A DNA stretch of 49,024 nt from Streptomyces flavotricini (GCF_020639365.1 NZ_JAINUL010000001.1:653423-702446), one strand, 5' to 3'; shown: positions 24,856 through 32,983, counted from the stretch's first letter. The notes: a model not told the origin generated them from the letters alone. Program-made: numbers and translations.

Positions 24856-26343
24856 TCACACACCCGCCCGCGCGGGCTGCGCGAACCGGGATGCCCAGGC
24901 TCGCAGATCCGCGGCCGAGGCTTCGAGCGCGTCGCCTCCGGGCCCGGCCCAGGCTATGTACCCGTCCGGGCGGACCAGGTACAGGCCGCGCCCGTAGGCC
25001 TCGTACGCACCCGTCCGTGCGGTCCGCAGGCCCGGGAGCGTCGGCAGCTGCTCCGGCAGCGGGGTGTCGACCGCGAGCAGGGTGAAGTGGGGGCCGCGGT
25101 AGAGGTCGAAGAGCCGCAGCCCGTCGCGTTTCCCGTCGGGCGCACGGTCTCCCGCGGTCAGGGCGCCCTCGGCCAATCCGGCCCGTATCTCCCGGGTGAG
25201 CGAGGAGTCCCTCTGGTCGAGGCCGAGTTGGCGGGTGGCTGCGCCGCGCCGCTCCTCACCCCGGTGGATGCGGGTGGACAGCCCCAGCATGGCCGCGGCA
25301 TTGGGCAGGCGCTCCTCCTCGTACGTGTCCAGCAGTGCCTCGGGGGCTCCGTCGCGGAGCACGGCGGCGAGCTTCCACCCCAGGTTGTAGGCGTCCTGGA
25401 CACTGGTGTTGAGTCCCTGGCCGCCCGCCGGCGAGTGAATGTGGGCGGCGTCGCCCGCGAGGAAGACCCTGCCGTCGCGGAAGCGGTCGGCGAGCGCGGC
25501 GTTCACGGTGAAGTCCGAGGCCCACAGGACCTCGGTGATCTCTTCGGCCGGTATGTGGGTGAACTTGGCGACCAGCGACCGGACTTCCTCCGCCGTGACC
25601 TCTCCACCGACCGGCGCCGGCTGGGCCACGAACTGGAACTCCCGCGTATGCGGCAAGGGGCAGAGGGCCGCGAAGCCCGTACCCCCCTCAGCCGGCGGGA
25701 AGATGTGCCAGTTGCCCCGGTCGAGCGTCGGTATGACCACATCCGCCACGAGCATCGGGGCGGGATCGACGCGCTCACCGGTCATCTTGATGCCGGCAAG
25801 CCTGCGGACCGTGGACCGGCCGCCGTCGGCGGCGACGGCATAGCCGGCGCGGACGGACACCGGACTCCCGCCTCCCGCCGGTATCAGCGTGGCCGTGACG
25901 GACTCGGCGTCCTGGGTGAGGCCGGTCAGCTCGACCCCGAACACGACGTCACCGCCCCATGCGCGGAGCCGGTCGAGGAGGATCCGCTGGGTGCGCCACT
26001 GGGGCAGCAGCCAGGGCCCCGTATAGGGCGCGTCCTCGGTCGGCTCGACGTCCTCGAACATGCGGTACTCCCCCGCACGGACACCTCCCTGCCACGTCAT
26101 GCCCATCGGCGCCCGGCCACCCCCTCGCAGGACCTCCTCCACCACGCCGAGGTCGTCGAAGACCTCCAGGGTCCGCGGCTGGACGCCCTTGCCGCGGGAG
26201 CCGCGGAACAGCTCCGGCGACCGCTCGACGACCAGCGCACTCACTCCGCGCCGGGCGAGATCACAGGCCAGCACGAGGCCGGTGGGGCCCGCACCCACGA
26301 TCAGGACGTCACTCCGGTCCTCCTGGTACCACTGCTGGTTCAT
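24856..26343 (-). CDS. FAD-dependent aromatic monooxygenase (PheA/TfdB, drug-hydroxylase type)
   Basis: This 495-residue protein is a class A flavoprotein monooxygenase. DVLIVGAGPTGLVLACDLAR binds the ADP part of FAD, AVAADGGRSTVRRLAGI is the DG motif, and VFLAGDAAHIHSPAGGQGLN the GD motif. The C-terminal thioredoxin-like extension (LLAVDTPLPEQLPTLPGLR, LVRPDGYIAW) is typical of the PheA/TfdB and Rox-like branch, which hydroxylates phenols, polyketides or drugs using NAD(P)H. It is divergent from a TetR-family gene with two palindromic operators between them, an arrangement typical of inducible detoxification. Whether it modifies a self-made or foreign compound is unknown. Confidence 0.9.
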   Translation of the reverse strand: MNQQWYQEDRSDVLIVGAGPTGLVLACDLARRGVSALVVERSPELFRGSRGKGVQPRTLEVFDDLGVVEEVLRGGGRAPMGMTWQGGVRAGEYRMFEDVEPTEDAPYTGPWLLPQWRTQRILLDRLRAWGGDVVFGVELTGLTQDAESVTATLIPAGGGSPVSVRAGYAVAADGGRSTVRRLAGIKMTGERVDPAPMLVADVVIPTLDRGNWHIFPPAEGGTGFAALCPLPHTREFQFVAQPAPVGGEVTAEEVRSLVAKFTHIPAEEITEVLWASDFTVNAALADRFRDGRVFLAGDAAHIHSPAGGQGLNTSVQDAYNLGWKLAAVLRDGAPEALLDTYEEERLPNAAAMLGLSTRIHRGEERRGAATRQLGLDQRDSSLTREIRAGLAEGALTAGDRAPDGKRDGLRLFDLYRGPHFTLLAVDTPLPEQLPTLPGLRTARTGAYEAYGRGLYLVRPDGYIAWAGPGGDALEASAADLRAWASRFAQPARAGV

Positions 26344-26376
26344 CGATCTCCCCGTTCGGCCGATTCCGCCACCGCC

Positions 26377-26393
26377 CCTTAACGACGTTAAGG
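26377..26393. promoter_or_regulatory. TetR operator 1 (17-bp perfect palindrome)
   Basis: CCTTAACGACGTTAAGG is an exact 8-1-8 palindrome 33 bp upstream of the monooxygenase start. It shares the CTTAAC/GTTAAG half-sites with operator 2 and lies where it could block monooxygenase transcription. Confidence 0.8.
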
Positions 26394-26415
26394 AGCCTCT
26401 TCACGCAAGAGTGCC

Positions 26416-26430
26416 CTTAACGCTGTTAAG
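26416..26430. promoter_or_regulatory. TetR operator 2 (15-bp palindrome)
   Basis: CTTAACGCTGTTAAG is a 6-3-6 palindrome 49 bp upstream of the TetR start, sharing half-sites with operator 1 (centres 38 bp apart). Two related palindromes in one divergent promoter recall the tetR/tetA arrangement. Confidence 0.8.
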
Positions 26431-26479
26431 CTGTCAACGTCATGGAAGAGTGAACCGCCCCGGGAGACAGAGGCAGACG

Positions 26480-27160
26480 ATGAACGCCGAGCCGCAGCGG
26501 ACTCCGCCCCGCGTCCCGCCCCTGACCCGCCTGACCGTCGCCGAGACCGCGCTGCGGCTGCTGAACGAGGGCGGGCTCGACAAGCTCACCCTCCGCGCCA
26601 TCGCGCAGGAGCTGGACGTGAAGGCGCCGGCGCTGTACTGGCACTTCAAGAACAAGCAAGAGCTGATCGACGAGATGGCCACGGAGATGTTGCGGCGCAT
26701 GGTCGCGGGCCCGGAGGGAACCGGGCCGGGCGACCACTCGGCGCCCTGGCGGGAGCAGATGCTGAGCGCCAATCGCCGGCTGCGCCAGGCCCTGCTCGCC
26801 TACCGCGACGGCGCCCGCGTGTTCACCGGCTCACGCTTCACCGGAACCGAGCACGCGGAACAGGCCGAGACCCACCTGCGCGCCCTGCTGGCGCACGGGT
26901 TCGAACTGCCGCAGGCCGTACGGGCCATGGCGACCGCCTTCTCCTACACCCTCGGGTTCGTGATCGAGGAACAGGGCGTCCACCCCGTCCCGGGCGAGCG
27001 CCGGGACGGCTACGACGTGGCCGAGCGCGGCGAGCGTCTGGCCGGCTACCCGCTCGCCGCGGCCTCCGGTACGCACCTCTTCGAGGAGTACGACGAGCAC
27101 TTCGAAGAGGGTCTGCGCATCGTCATCGACGGCATCGCCGCGCGCTACGCGATCCGCTGA
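26480..27160 (+). CDS. TetR-family repressor, tetracycline-repressor-like
   Basis: This 226-residue protein has a DNA-binding domain close to that of the tetracycline repressor itself: VAETALRLLNEGGLDKLTLR, then AIAQELDVKAPALYWHFKNK and QELIDEMATEML. The C-terminal half also follows the TetR_C pattern, with ALLAYRDGARVFTGSRFTGT and YTLGFVIEEQG. It probably represses itself and the divergent FAD monooxygenase through the two CTTAAC/GTTAAG palindromes, and is released by a ligand that may be the monooxygenase substrate. The ATG at 26480 has only a moderate site (GAGGCAG). Confidence 0.9.
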   Translation: MNAEPQRTPPRVPPLTRLTVAETALRLLNEGGLDKLTLRAIAQELDVKAPALYWHFKNKQELIDEMATEMLRRMVAGPEGTGPGDHSAPWREQMLSANRRLRQALLAYRDGARVFTGSRFTGTEHAEQAETHLRALLAHGFELPQAVRAMATAFSYTLGFVIEEQGVHPVPGERRDGYDVAERGERLAGYPLAAASGTHLFEEYDEHFEEGLRIVIDGIAARYAIR

Positions 27161-27191
27161 CCGCGGCGGCGCGGGCGCCGGCCGTCACGGA

Positions 27192-28082
27192 TTACGGCAC
27201 GTTCGACATGGTCTCGCAGCGGACCGCGACGTCGGCTCCGCCCGACCCGTCGCAGGTGTCCTTCGCGTCCTCTCCCCCGTCGATGACGTCGTTGCCGCCC
27301 GCCGCCGCGGCCGGGGCGGGCGCGACCGGTGCGACCGGTGCGCCCTGTGCGGGCTTCGCCGGGGTCGGTCGGCCCTGACCGGCCGGGCGCGCGGGCTTGC
27401 CGGACAGGCCCTCGCCCTTGCCGTGCGCGGCGTGGCCCGAGTTGCTGTCGCCGATGATGGTGTCCACGCCGGGTCCGCCCATGAGCACGTCCTCACCCTG
27501 GCCGGTCGCGGTTCCCTCCGCGGAGGAGTCGCCGGTGAGGCTGTCGTCTCCGGCCCCGCCGTCGAGGACGTCCCTGCCGCCGCCGGTCGCGTTGATGCCG
27601 CCCCGGCTGTCGCCGATCATGGCGTCGTTCCCCGCCTCGCCGAACAGGACGTCGTCGCCGCCGCCCGACGCGCTGGAGCCGAAGGCCATGCTGTCGCCGC
27701 CCATGCGGTCGTCACCCGGCCCGCCGAAGAGGACGTCGTTGCCGCCGCCTTCCACGGCAGCCCTGGTCGAGAGCAGGTCGCCGCGCATGAGGTCCGCGCC
27801 TTCGCCGCCGTCCAGCTGGTCGTTGCCGAGGCCGCCCGCGATCGTGTCGTTCCCGCCGAGACCGCAGATCAGGTCGTCTCCGCCGAGACCGTCGATGGTG
27901 TCCGCCGCCGCGGACCCGATGATGACGTCATTGCCCTCCGTACCGGTGATCGTGCCGGACCCGGTGATGGTCGCGGGCTGCCCGAAGCAGGTGGCGTCGG
28001 CCGCGTGGGCGACCGTTGCCGGGGCGCCGAGGGAGAGCAACGCGGCTGCGGCCAGCAGAGTGAGTGACGTGCGGCAAGGCAT
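27192..28082 (-). CDS. Secreted RTX-type calcium-binding protein
   Basis: This 296-residue protein has a signal peptide (residues 1-28) and then hemolysin-type GGxGxDxx repeats, for example GTEGNDVIIGSAAADTIDGL, GLGGDDLICGLGGNDTIAGG and GGAGDDSLTGDS, which fold into a calcium-binding beta-roll. The repeat block is followed by a Pro/Ala-rich linker (about residues 225-260), one last repeat and a Cys-bearing tail (KDTCDG, VRCET). It is secreted by Sec and carries no enzymatic domain, so a structural or calcium-trapping role is likely. The start at 28082 has GGAGG. The upstream region is unusually A/T-rich, with phased AATGC repeats. Confidence 0.85.
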   Translation of the reverse strand: MPCRTSLTLLAAAALLSLGAPATVAHAADATCFGQPATITGSGTITGTEGNDVIIGSAAADTIDGLGGDDLICGLGGNDTIAGGLGNDQLDGGEGADLMRGDLLSTRAAVEGGGNDVLFGGPGDDRMGGDSMAFGSSASGGGDDVLFGEAGNDAMIGDSRGGINATGGGRDVLDGGAGDDSLTGDSSAEGTATGQGEDVLMGGPGVDTIIGDSNSGHAAHGKGEGLSGKPARPAGQGRPTPAKPAQGAPVAPVAPAPAAAAGGNDVIDGGEDAKDTCDGSGGADVAVRCETMSNVP

Positions 28083-28163
28083 ACGGACCTCCGGTCGGAG
28101 TGTGCACAGCCGTTCCGGCTGTCCAGGGAAGCAGGCTCGAATCCGTGGGGAACGTATGGCGCG

Positions 28164-28196
28164 AATGCCTTGAATGCAATGAAATGCATAGCATTT
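28164..28196 (-). promoter_or_regulatory. A/T-rich region with phased AATGC repeats and a palindrome
   Basis: AATGC occurs at 28164, 28173 and 28183, spaced 9-10 bp, about one helical turn. The last overlaps a perfect 6-3-6 palindrome, AAATGC-ATA-GCATTT (28182-28196). This low-G+C patch lies 81-114 bp upstream of the RTX gene and probably holds its promoter and an operator. It matches no box I know. Confidence 0.5.
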
Positions 28197-28215
28197 TGTA
28201 TGCCTTCCGCTCGGT

Positions 28216-28238
28216 TGGCCCCGCTCCGGGCGGGGCCA
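28216..28238. terminator. 9-bp perfect hairpin
   Basis: TGGCCCCGC (28216-28224) and GCGGGGCCA (28230-28238) form a stem with a 5-nt loop, between the RTX promoter region and the gene at 28306. It may insulate the two or end a leader transcript. Confidence 0.45.
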
Positions 28239-28305
28239 CCTGGCCCACACGGGGCCGCACCGGCGCGGAGGAGCGGGCAGCAGGAGGGTCGCCTACCGTC
28301 GGGTT

Positions 28306-28593
28306 ATGAGCGGGATCATCGTGGTGCACGAACTCGGGACGCCGGCGACGAGCCGCGCGGCGGCGGGCGGTCCGGACCCGGGCGCCGGGGCCGCCGTACG
28401 CCAGGTGCACGCCGCCCCGGCGGCCCCGGGTACCGCCTCCGATCCGGGCCCGCGAACGCTGTGCGGCAGGGACACGTTCGCGATGCGAGCGGCCGTGTGG
28501 ACGCCGTCCGGGGAGCCCGGCTCGCCGTGGTACCCGCCGGAGGAGGAGGGCCTCGTGTGCCCGTCCTGCGATGCCGCCATGGACGACGGCTGA
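28306..28593 (+). CDS. Small protein with a C-terminal CxxC motif, function unknown
   Basis: This 95-residue protein starts MSGIIVVHELGTPATSR, has a low-complexity Ala/Gly/Pro middle, and ends in a conserved-looking part: LCGRDTFAMRAAVWTPSG, then EEGLVCPSCDAAMDDG. The three Cys (one in LCGRD and the CPSC pair) could bind zinc or form a redox pair. No strong ribosome site lies at the usual distance (GGAGGG is about 18 bp upstream), so the mRNA may be leaderless or the start may differ. The codon pattern is coding-like. Confidence 0.55.
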   Translation: MSGIIVVHELGTPATSRAAAGGPDPGAGAAVRQVHAAPAAPGTASDPGPRTLCGRDTFAMRAAVWTPSGEPGSPWYPPEEEGLVCPSCDAAMDDG

Positions 28594-28691
28594 GCCTGCA
28601 CCCGGGCGCAGTACAGCGCGTGCGCGCGGCGGGTGTTCGCGTGAAGCTTGGAACCAGGTGACACGCACCTCCTCCGGAAGGGCCCGTCCTC

Positions 28692-29246
28692 ATGCCGCTC
28701 ACGCATCGCAAGGATCTCGGACTGCTCGCCCTGCGCCTCGGCGCGGGCGGGGTGCTGCTCGCGCACGGATCTCAAAAGCTCTTGGGATGGTTCGGCGGGG
28801 CCGGCATCGAGGGCACGGCCCGCGGCATGGAGCACATGGGTTTCACCCCGGGCCGGGAGAGCGCGATCGCGGCGGGGCTCGGCGAAGCGGGTGGCGGGGT
28901 GCTGCTCGCGCTGGGGCTGGCGACTCCCGCGGCCGGAGCCGCCGCGGCCGGAGCCATGGCGGGGGCCGTCGCCGTGCACGCGCCCGCCGGGTTCTTCGCC
29001 CAGGGCGGCGGCTTCGAGTACCCGGCCTTCCTCGGCTTCGTCGCGGCCTGCATCGGCGTGGCCGGGCCCGGCCGGTTCTCCCTCGACCATGCCACCCGGC
29101 ACAGGCTGGACCGGCCGGCCACGGTGGCGATCACCTTCGCGCTCAGCGCGGCCGCGGCCACCGTCGTTCTCAACCGCCGGGCCGCGACGCTCGCCGCGGC
29201 CGAAGCCTCGGGCCCGGACCGGGACCCGAACAACCGGACGGCCTAG
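28692..29246 (+). CDS. DoxX-family membrane protein
   Basis: This 184-residue protein has four membrane segments and matches DoxX-type proteins: LALRLGAGGVLLAHGSQKLL, then FGGAGIEGTARGMEHMGF, AAGLGEAGGGVLLALGLATP, GAVAVHAPAGFFAQGGGFEY and PAFLGFVAACIGVAGPGRF. DoxX proteins occur in thiosulfate:quinone oxidoreductase and in oxidative-stress membrane complexes (with SodA and SseA in mycobacteria), but most are uncharacterised. It is convergent with the EF-hand gene across a hairpin and an 8-bp tandem repeat. Confidence 0.85.
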   Translation: MPLTHRKDLGLLALRLGAGGVLLAHGSQKLLGWFGGAGIEGTARGMEHMGFTPGRESAIAAGLGEAGGGVLLALGLATPAAGAAAAGAMAGAVAVHAPAGFFAQGGGFEYPAFLGFVAACIGVAGPGRFSLDHATRHRLDRPATVAITFALSAAAATVVLNRRAATLAAAEASGPDRDPNNRTA

Positions 29247-29255
29247 CCTCGGCGC

Positions 29256-29299
<44 letters not shown>

Positions 29300-29313
29300 C
29301 AGCAGTGGAGCGG

Positions 29314-29565
29314 CTACCAGCCGAAGCGGCGGTCGGCCTCCCTGGCGAACTCCTCGAACGTCAGCACGTTGTCGCCGTCCTTGTCGGCGGCGTCGAAGAG
29401 CGCGGACGAGGCGTCGACGTCCCCCAGGCCCCAGAACGGCAGGTCGCCGTGGGCGGCCAGGGTCGGGCCCTTCGTCCGCAGGGCGGTGATCACTTCCAGA
29501 CGGGTCAGGGTGCCGTCGTGGTTGAGATCGAGCGCCTCGAACAGTTTGCGGGCCTTCGCACTCAT
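29314..29565 (-). CDS. Small two-EF-hand calcium-binding protein
   Basis: This 83-residue protein is a pair of EF-hands. The first loop reads DLNHDGTLTRLE and the second DKDGDNVLTFEE; both have acidic residues at positions 1, 3, 5 and 12, so both should bind calcium. The helices around them (SAKARKLFEA, FAREADRRFGW) have the usual spacing. Such proteins act as cytosolic calcium sensors or buffers in Streptomyces. ATG at 29565 follows GGAAGG. It lies 1.2 kb from the secreted RTX gene. The 204 bp up to the divergent DUF5133 gene hold nothing else I can identify. Confidence 0.9.
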   Translation of the reverse strand: MSAKARKLFEALDLNHDGTLTRLEVITALRTKGPTLAAHGDLPFWGLGDVDASSALFDAADKDGDNVLTFEEFAREADRRFGW

Positions 29566-29769
29566 CGCGTACGTCCTTCCGGAGGAATCGGCAGGGCTGC
29601 CTGCCGCCAGCCTACGGCGCACCCAGTCCGGGCCGACGGGGGCGGGGGCCCGGCGCCGACGGCCCGGCCGCGGCGGCCTTTCGGCGGATCCGAACCGTCC
29701 GGTGCGGCAGGCCGTGCCCAGCCGCGCCCTACCCCGAAGCAGCAGCCGGAGGAACGAGGAACCAGACGG

Positions 29770-30354
29770 ATGAGCGAGACACCACCTCGGCACGCCATCG
29801 CGGAGCGGGCCGTCACCGTCCTGATGGCCTTGGTGCCCTGCGGCGCCGACACCGCGCGGCAGATCCTGGCGGACACGGCGCGGGCCGCCGGCGCCGGACC
29901 GCACGAGACGGCGGAGGCCGTGCTCGTACTGGGTGGCGGCGGCAGGCCCGCGGCCCCGCTGGGCAGAGCACTGGCGGACGCGGTGGACGAGACCCGGTCC
30001 GCCGTCGAGCCCGTGACGCAGCCGTACACGCGGCTGCTCCCCGACCCGCGGGCCGTCGGTGAACTGCTGAAGCGCCATCGCGGCCTGCGCCGCCGGGCCC
30101 TGGCCGCGCCCGAGGACCCGGCCGTGCGCGATGAGCTCGACGACGCCACGTACACCCTGTGCGTCCTGATGGGCCGGCGCAACGCCCACACGGCACTGCG
30201 CTCGGCCGAACTCCTCCTCGGCACCGAGTGGCTCGGCACCACGATCCCCAACGGACCGGACCGACACCAGGGTTCCGGAACGCGTCGGCAGGGTCCACAT
30301 GGGGCGACTTACCGTAGCCGGAATGCTACCTTTCGTGACCGCGGAAGTGAGTGA
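29770..30354 (+). CDS. DUF5133 protein with an ANTAR-like N-terminal helical region
   Basis: This 194-residue protein has two parts. Residues 8-55 (AIAERAVTVLMALVPCGADT, then ARAAGAGPHETAEAVLVLG) resemble an ANTAR RNA-binding helix bundle. Residues 90-155 match DUF5133: LLPDPRAVGELLKRHRGLRR, then VRDELDDATYTLCVLMGRRN and ALRSAELLLG. DUF5133 is known mainly from Streptomyces and has no assigned function. The C-terminal 40 residues are basic and disordered. The ANTAR resemblance is weak, and its RNA-binding residues cannot be confirmed. A GAGGAA stretch supports ATG at 29770. Confidence 0.65.
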   Translation: MSETPPRHAIAERAVTVLMALVPCGADTARQILADTARAAGAGPHETAEAVLVLGGGGRPAAPLGRALADAVDETRSAVEPVTQPYTRLLPDPRAVGELLKRHRGLRRRALAAPEDPAVRDELDDATYTLCVLMGRRNAHTALRSAELLLGTEWLGTTIPNGPDRHQGSGTRRQGPHGATYRSRNATFRDRGSE

Positions 30355-30378
30355 TCATGCGAGGAGAAGGGGCACGAA

Positions 30379-30447
30379 GTGAGTACGTACCTCGCCGCCC
30401 GCACGGCGTTCGCACCCTCCTCCCGGGCGAGGACCTCTGACGCGTGA
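30379..30447 (+). CDS. Possible 22-codon leader peptide coupled to the transporter
   Basis: GTG at 30379 follows a strong GGAGAAGGGG, which otherwise serves nothing. The encoded peptide is MSTYLAARTAFAPSSRARTS plus two residues. Its TGA stop overlaps the GTG start of the transporter as GTGA. The transporter has only a poorly spaced site of its own (GAGG, 11 bp), so coupling through this leader would explain how it is translated. No sensing motif such as a run of rare codons is evident. Confidence 0.45.
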   Translation: MSTYLAARTAFAPSSRARTSDA

Positions 30448-31748
30448 GCCCCCTCGAGCTGCGGTCCGCGGCGGCCGTCCGCACGAGCACCACCCGGCGG
30501 GCGCTGCTCGCCGGGTCGGTGGGCAATCTCGTGGAGTGGTACGAGTTCGGCGTCTACGGATGCCTCGCCACCGTCATCGCCGCGAACTTCTTCCGGTACG
30601 AGGGGAGCAGCGGCGCCGAGGCGCTGGTGGCCACGTACGCCTCCTTCGCGCTCGCGTTCTTCTTCCGCCCGGTCGGCGCCGTGCTCTTCGGACGACTCGG
30701 CGACCGGGTCGGGCGGCGGCCGGCCCTCATCGCGGTCGTCGGCCTCATGACCCTCGCCACCGTGATGATCGGCCTCCTGCCGACCCGCGCCGCGATCGGC
30801 GCCGCCGCGCCCTGGCTGCTCACCCTCCTGCGGGTGCTGCAAGGGCTCTCCGCGGGCGGGGAGTTCGGCGGGGCCGTCGCCCTCATGACCGAGTACGCGC
30901 CCGTGGGCCGCCGCGGCCTCTACGGCGCCTGGCAGTCCTTCACCGTCGCGCTCGGCCTGCTCACCGGGGCGGGTACGGCAGCCGCCCTGGCGAGCGCGCT
31001 GTCCGCCGACGCCCTGCACGCGTGGGGATGGCGGATCCCGTTCCTGCTGGCGCTGCCTCTGGGGGCGGTGGCGCTGTGGCTGCGTACCGCACTGGCGGAA
31101 CCGCCCCCGCCACGAGAGCCCGCCGCCCCGGCGGACACCCCTCCCGCCGCCCCCCGGGAGCTCGCGCGGGCCGTCGTCCTCGGCATCGGGCGCGTCATGG
31201 GCTGGTCGGCGGCCGGATACACCTTCCTCGTCGTCCTGCCCTCCTACCTCCAGGCGACGCTGGGGGCCTCCCTCCGCGAGGCGCTGCTCGCCACCGCCCT
31301 GGCCAACGCCGGGTTCGCGGCCTCGATCCTGCCCGCCGGGGCGCTCAGCGACCGGATCGGCCGGCGGCCGGTGATGCTGAGCGGCGCACTCGGCGTCGTG
31401 CTGCTCGCCCTCCCCCTCCTCCATCTGCTCCAGTCCCCCGGCGTCCCGCCGTGGTCCAGGGCCGGGGCCGTCCTGCTCGCGGGAGCGCTGGTCGGCCTGA
31501 TGGCCGGGCCCGGGCCGGCCATGCTCGCCGAGATGTTCCCGCGCCGGGTGCGCTGCACCGGGCTCGGGCTGGCCTACTCCCTCGCCAACGCGGTGTTCTC
31601 CGGCTGCGCCGGGCTCGTCATCACCGCCCTGATCGCCCGGACGGGAGACACCGCCGTGCCCGCCTACTACGCCGCCGGCGCCTGCGCCCTCAGCTGCTGC
31701 GCCCTGCTGAGCCTGCGCGGCCGCGACCACAAGGAGCCGCTGCGATGA
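30444..31748 (+). CDS. MFS transporter of the metabolite:H+ symporter (MHS) type
   Basis: This 434-residue protein has 12 expected membrane segments and MHS-family marks: GNLVEWYEFGVYGCLATVIA in the first segment, FGRLGDRVGRRPALI in the loop 2-3 motif, LRVLQGLSAGGEFGGAVALM in segment 4 and ALSDRIGRRPVMLSG in the second half. MHS members (KgtP, ProP, ShiA) import organic acids, betaines or shikimate with protons. Its stop overlaps the AnmK start as ATGA, so it is translationally tied to anhydro-muropeptide recycling, and anhydroMurNAc or a related sugar is the attractive substrate. That is inference from context only. Confidence 0.85.
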   Translation: MSPLELRSAAAVRTSTTRRALLAGSVGNLVEWYEFGVYGCLATVIAANFFRYEGSSGAEALVATYASFALAFFFRPVGAVLFGRLGDRVGRRPALIAVVGLMTLATVMIGLLPTRAAIGAAAPWLLTLLRVLQGLSAGGEFGGAVALMTEYAPVGRRGLYGAWQSFTVALGLLTGAGTAAALASALSADALHAWGWRIPFLLALPLGAVALWLRTALAEPPPPREPAAPADTPPAAPRELARAVVLGIGRVMGWSAAGYTFLVVLPSYLQATLGASLREALLATALANAGFAASILPAGALSDRIGRRPVMLSGALGVVLLALPLLHLLQSPGVPPWSRAGAVLLAGALVGLMAGPGPAMLAEMFPRRVRCTGLGLAYSLANAVFSGCAGLVITALIARTGDTAVPAYYAAGACALSCCALLSLRGRDHKEPLR

Positions 31749-32983
31749 GGACGAGGGTGATCGGGCTGATGTCGGGGACCTCGTACGACGCCGTCGACGC
31801 CGCGGCCGCCGACCTCGAACTCTCCCCCGAGGACGGCACGCTGCGCCTCGAACCGCTGGGCCTGGTCAGCGAGCCCTACCCGGCCGATGTCCGGGAAGCC
31901 CTCGCCGCCGCGCTGCCGCCCGCGGCGACCACCCTGGCCGAGGTCTGCCGGCTCGACACCCGGATCGGGCAGGTCTTCGGGGCCGTCGCCGCCCGCGCCG
32001 ACCGGGAACTGTGCGCCGGGCGCGCGCATCTGGTCGCCTCGCACGGGCAGACGGTGTACCACTGGGCCGAGGACGGTCGGGTGCACGGCACCCTGCAGCT
32101 CGGCGAACCGGCCTGGATCGCGGAGCGCAGCGGCTGCCCGGTCGTGTCCGGGTTCCGGCCGCGCGACGTGGCGGCGGGCGGTCAGGGCGCACCGCTGGTG
32201 AGCCTGATCGACCTGATGCTCCTGCGCGGGCGTCCCGGCGTACCGGCCGCCCTGAACATCGGGGGGATCGCCAACGTCACCGTGCTGCCGGCGGGTGGCG
32301 ATCCCGTGGCGTTCGACACCGGCCCGGGCAACGCGCTGATCGACGCTGCGGTCCGTGAACTGAGCGCCGGAAGGCTCGCGTACGACGCGGACGGCGCCCT
32401 GGCCGCCGCGGGGCGCGTCCACGAGGGGCTGCTCGAGCGGCTGCTGTCCGGGGAGCCTTACTACCGGCTGCCGATCCCGCGGACGACGGGCAAGGAGCTG
32501 TTCCACGCCGGCTACCTGCGGGCGCGCCTGGCGGGGTGCGGCGAACTCCGGCCGCAGGACCTCGTCGCCACCCTGACGCGGCTGACCGCCCGCACGGTGG
32601 CCGACGCGCTGCGCCCGCTCGCAGCCACCGAGGTGTTCGTGTCCGGCGGCGGCGTACGGAACCCCGCGCTGATGGCGATGCTCCGCGACGAGCTGAGGAA
32701 CGGCGCGGACGGGGCGGGCGGCGCCGACGGCACCGCGGTCCGCGGATCCCAGGAGCTCGGGCTGCCCGCGGAGGCGAAGGAGGCCTACGCCTTCGCGGTG
32801 CTCGGGTACCTCACCCTGCACGGCCTCCCGGGCAATGCCCCGGGGTGCACGGGCGCCGCGGGGCCGCGCGTACTCGGGTCGCTCACCCCGGGCAACCGCC
32901 CGCTGCGCCTACCCGCGCATCCGGGCCGCGCCCCGCGCGCCCTGACCGTACGGGGACCGGCCACCGCCCGGGCGGCCGTGTGA
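31745..32983 (+). CDS. anmK: Anhydro-N-acetylmuramic acid kinase
   Basis: This 412-residue protein is a complete AnmK, which cleaves the 1,6-anhydro ring of anhydroMurNAc and phosphorylates it to MurNAc-6-phosphate. Family motifs: VIGLMSGTSYDAVDAA for ATP, HLVASHGQTVYHW, PAALNIGGIANVTVL, AFDTGPGNALIDA with the catalytic Asp, VSGGGVRNPALM, and LPAEAKEAYAFAVLGYL. The tail after about residue 370 (PGCTGAAGPRVLGSLTPGN) matches the usual end, with an extra 20 residues. It overlaps the MHS-type transporter by ATGA. MurQ, the next enzyme of the pathway, is not in the window. Confidence 0.93.
   Translation: MRTRVIGLMSGTSYDAVDAAAADLELSPEDGTLRLEPLGLVSEPYPADVREALAAALPPAATTLAEVCRLDTRIGQVFGAVAARADRELCAGRAHLVASHGQTVYHWAEDGRVHGTLQLGEPAWIAERSGCPVVSGFRPRDVAAGGQGAPLVSLIDLMLLRGRPGVPAALNIGGIANVTVLPAGGDPVAFDTGPGNALIDAAVRELSAGRLAYDADGALAAAGRVHEGLLERLLSGEPYYRLPIPRTTGKELFHAGYLRARLAGCGELRPQDLVATLTRLTARTVADALRPLAATEVFVSGGGVRNPALMAMLRDELRNGADGAGGADGTAVRGSQELGLPAEAKEAYAFAVLGYLTLHGLPGNAPGCTGAAGPRVLGSLTPGNRPLRLPAHPGRAPRALTVRGPATARAAV

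Noticed and set aside
24772..26382. A 536-codon plus-strand frame opposite the FAD monooxygenase
   Set aside because: No family motif; it mirrors the codon bias of the true gene and runs through the MITE end.
27161..27191. Terminator between the TetR and RTX genes
   Set aside because: The 31-bp gap is G/C-rich, but no stem longer than 4-5 bp could be found.
30379..30447. Riboswitch in front of the MHS-type transporter
   Set aside because: The 89-bp leader is too short and lacks conserved aptamer sequence; a coupled leader ORF explains it better.
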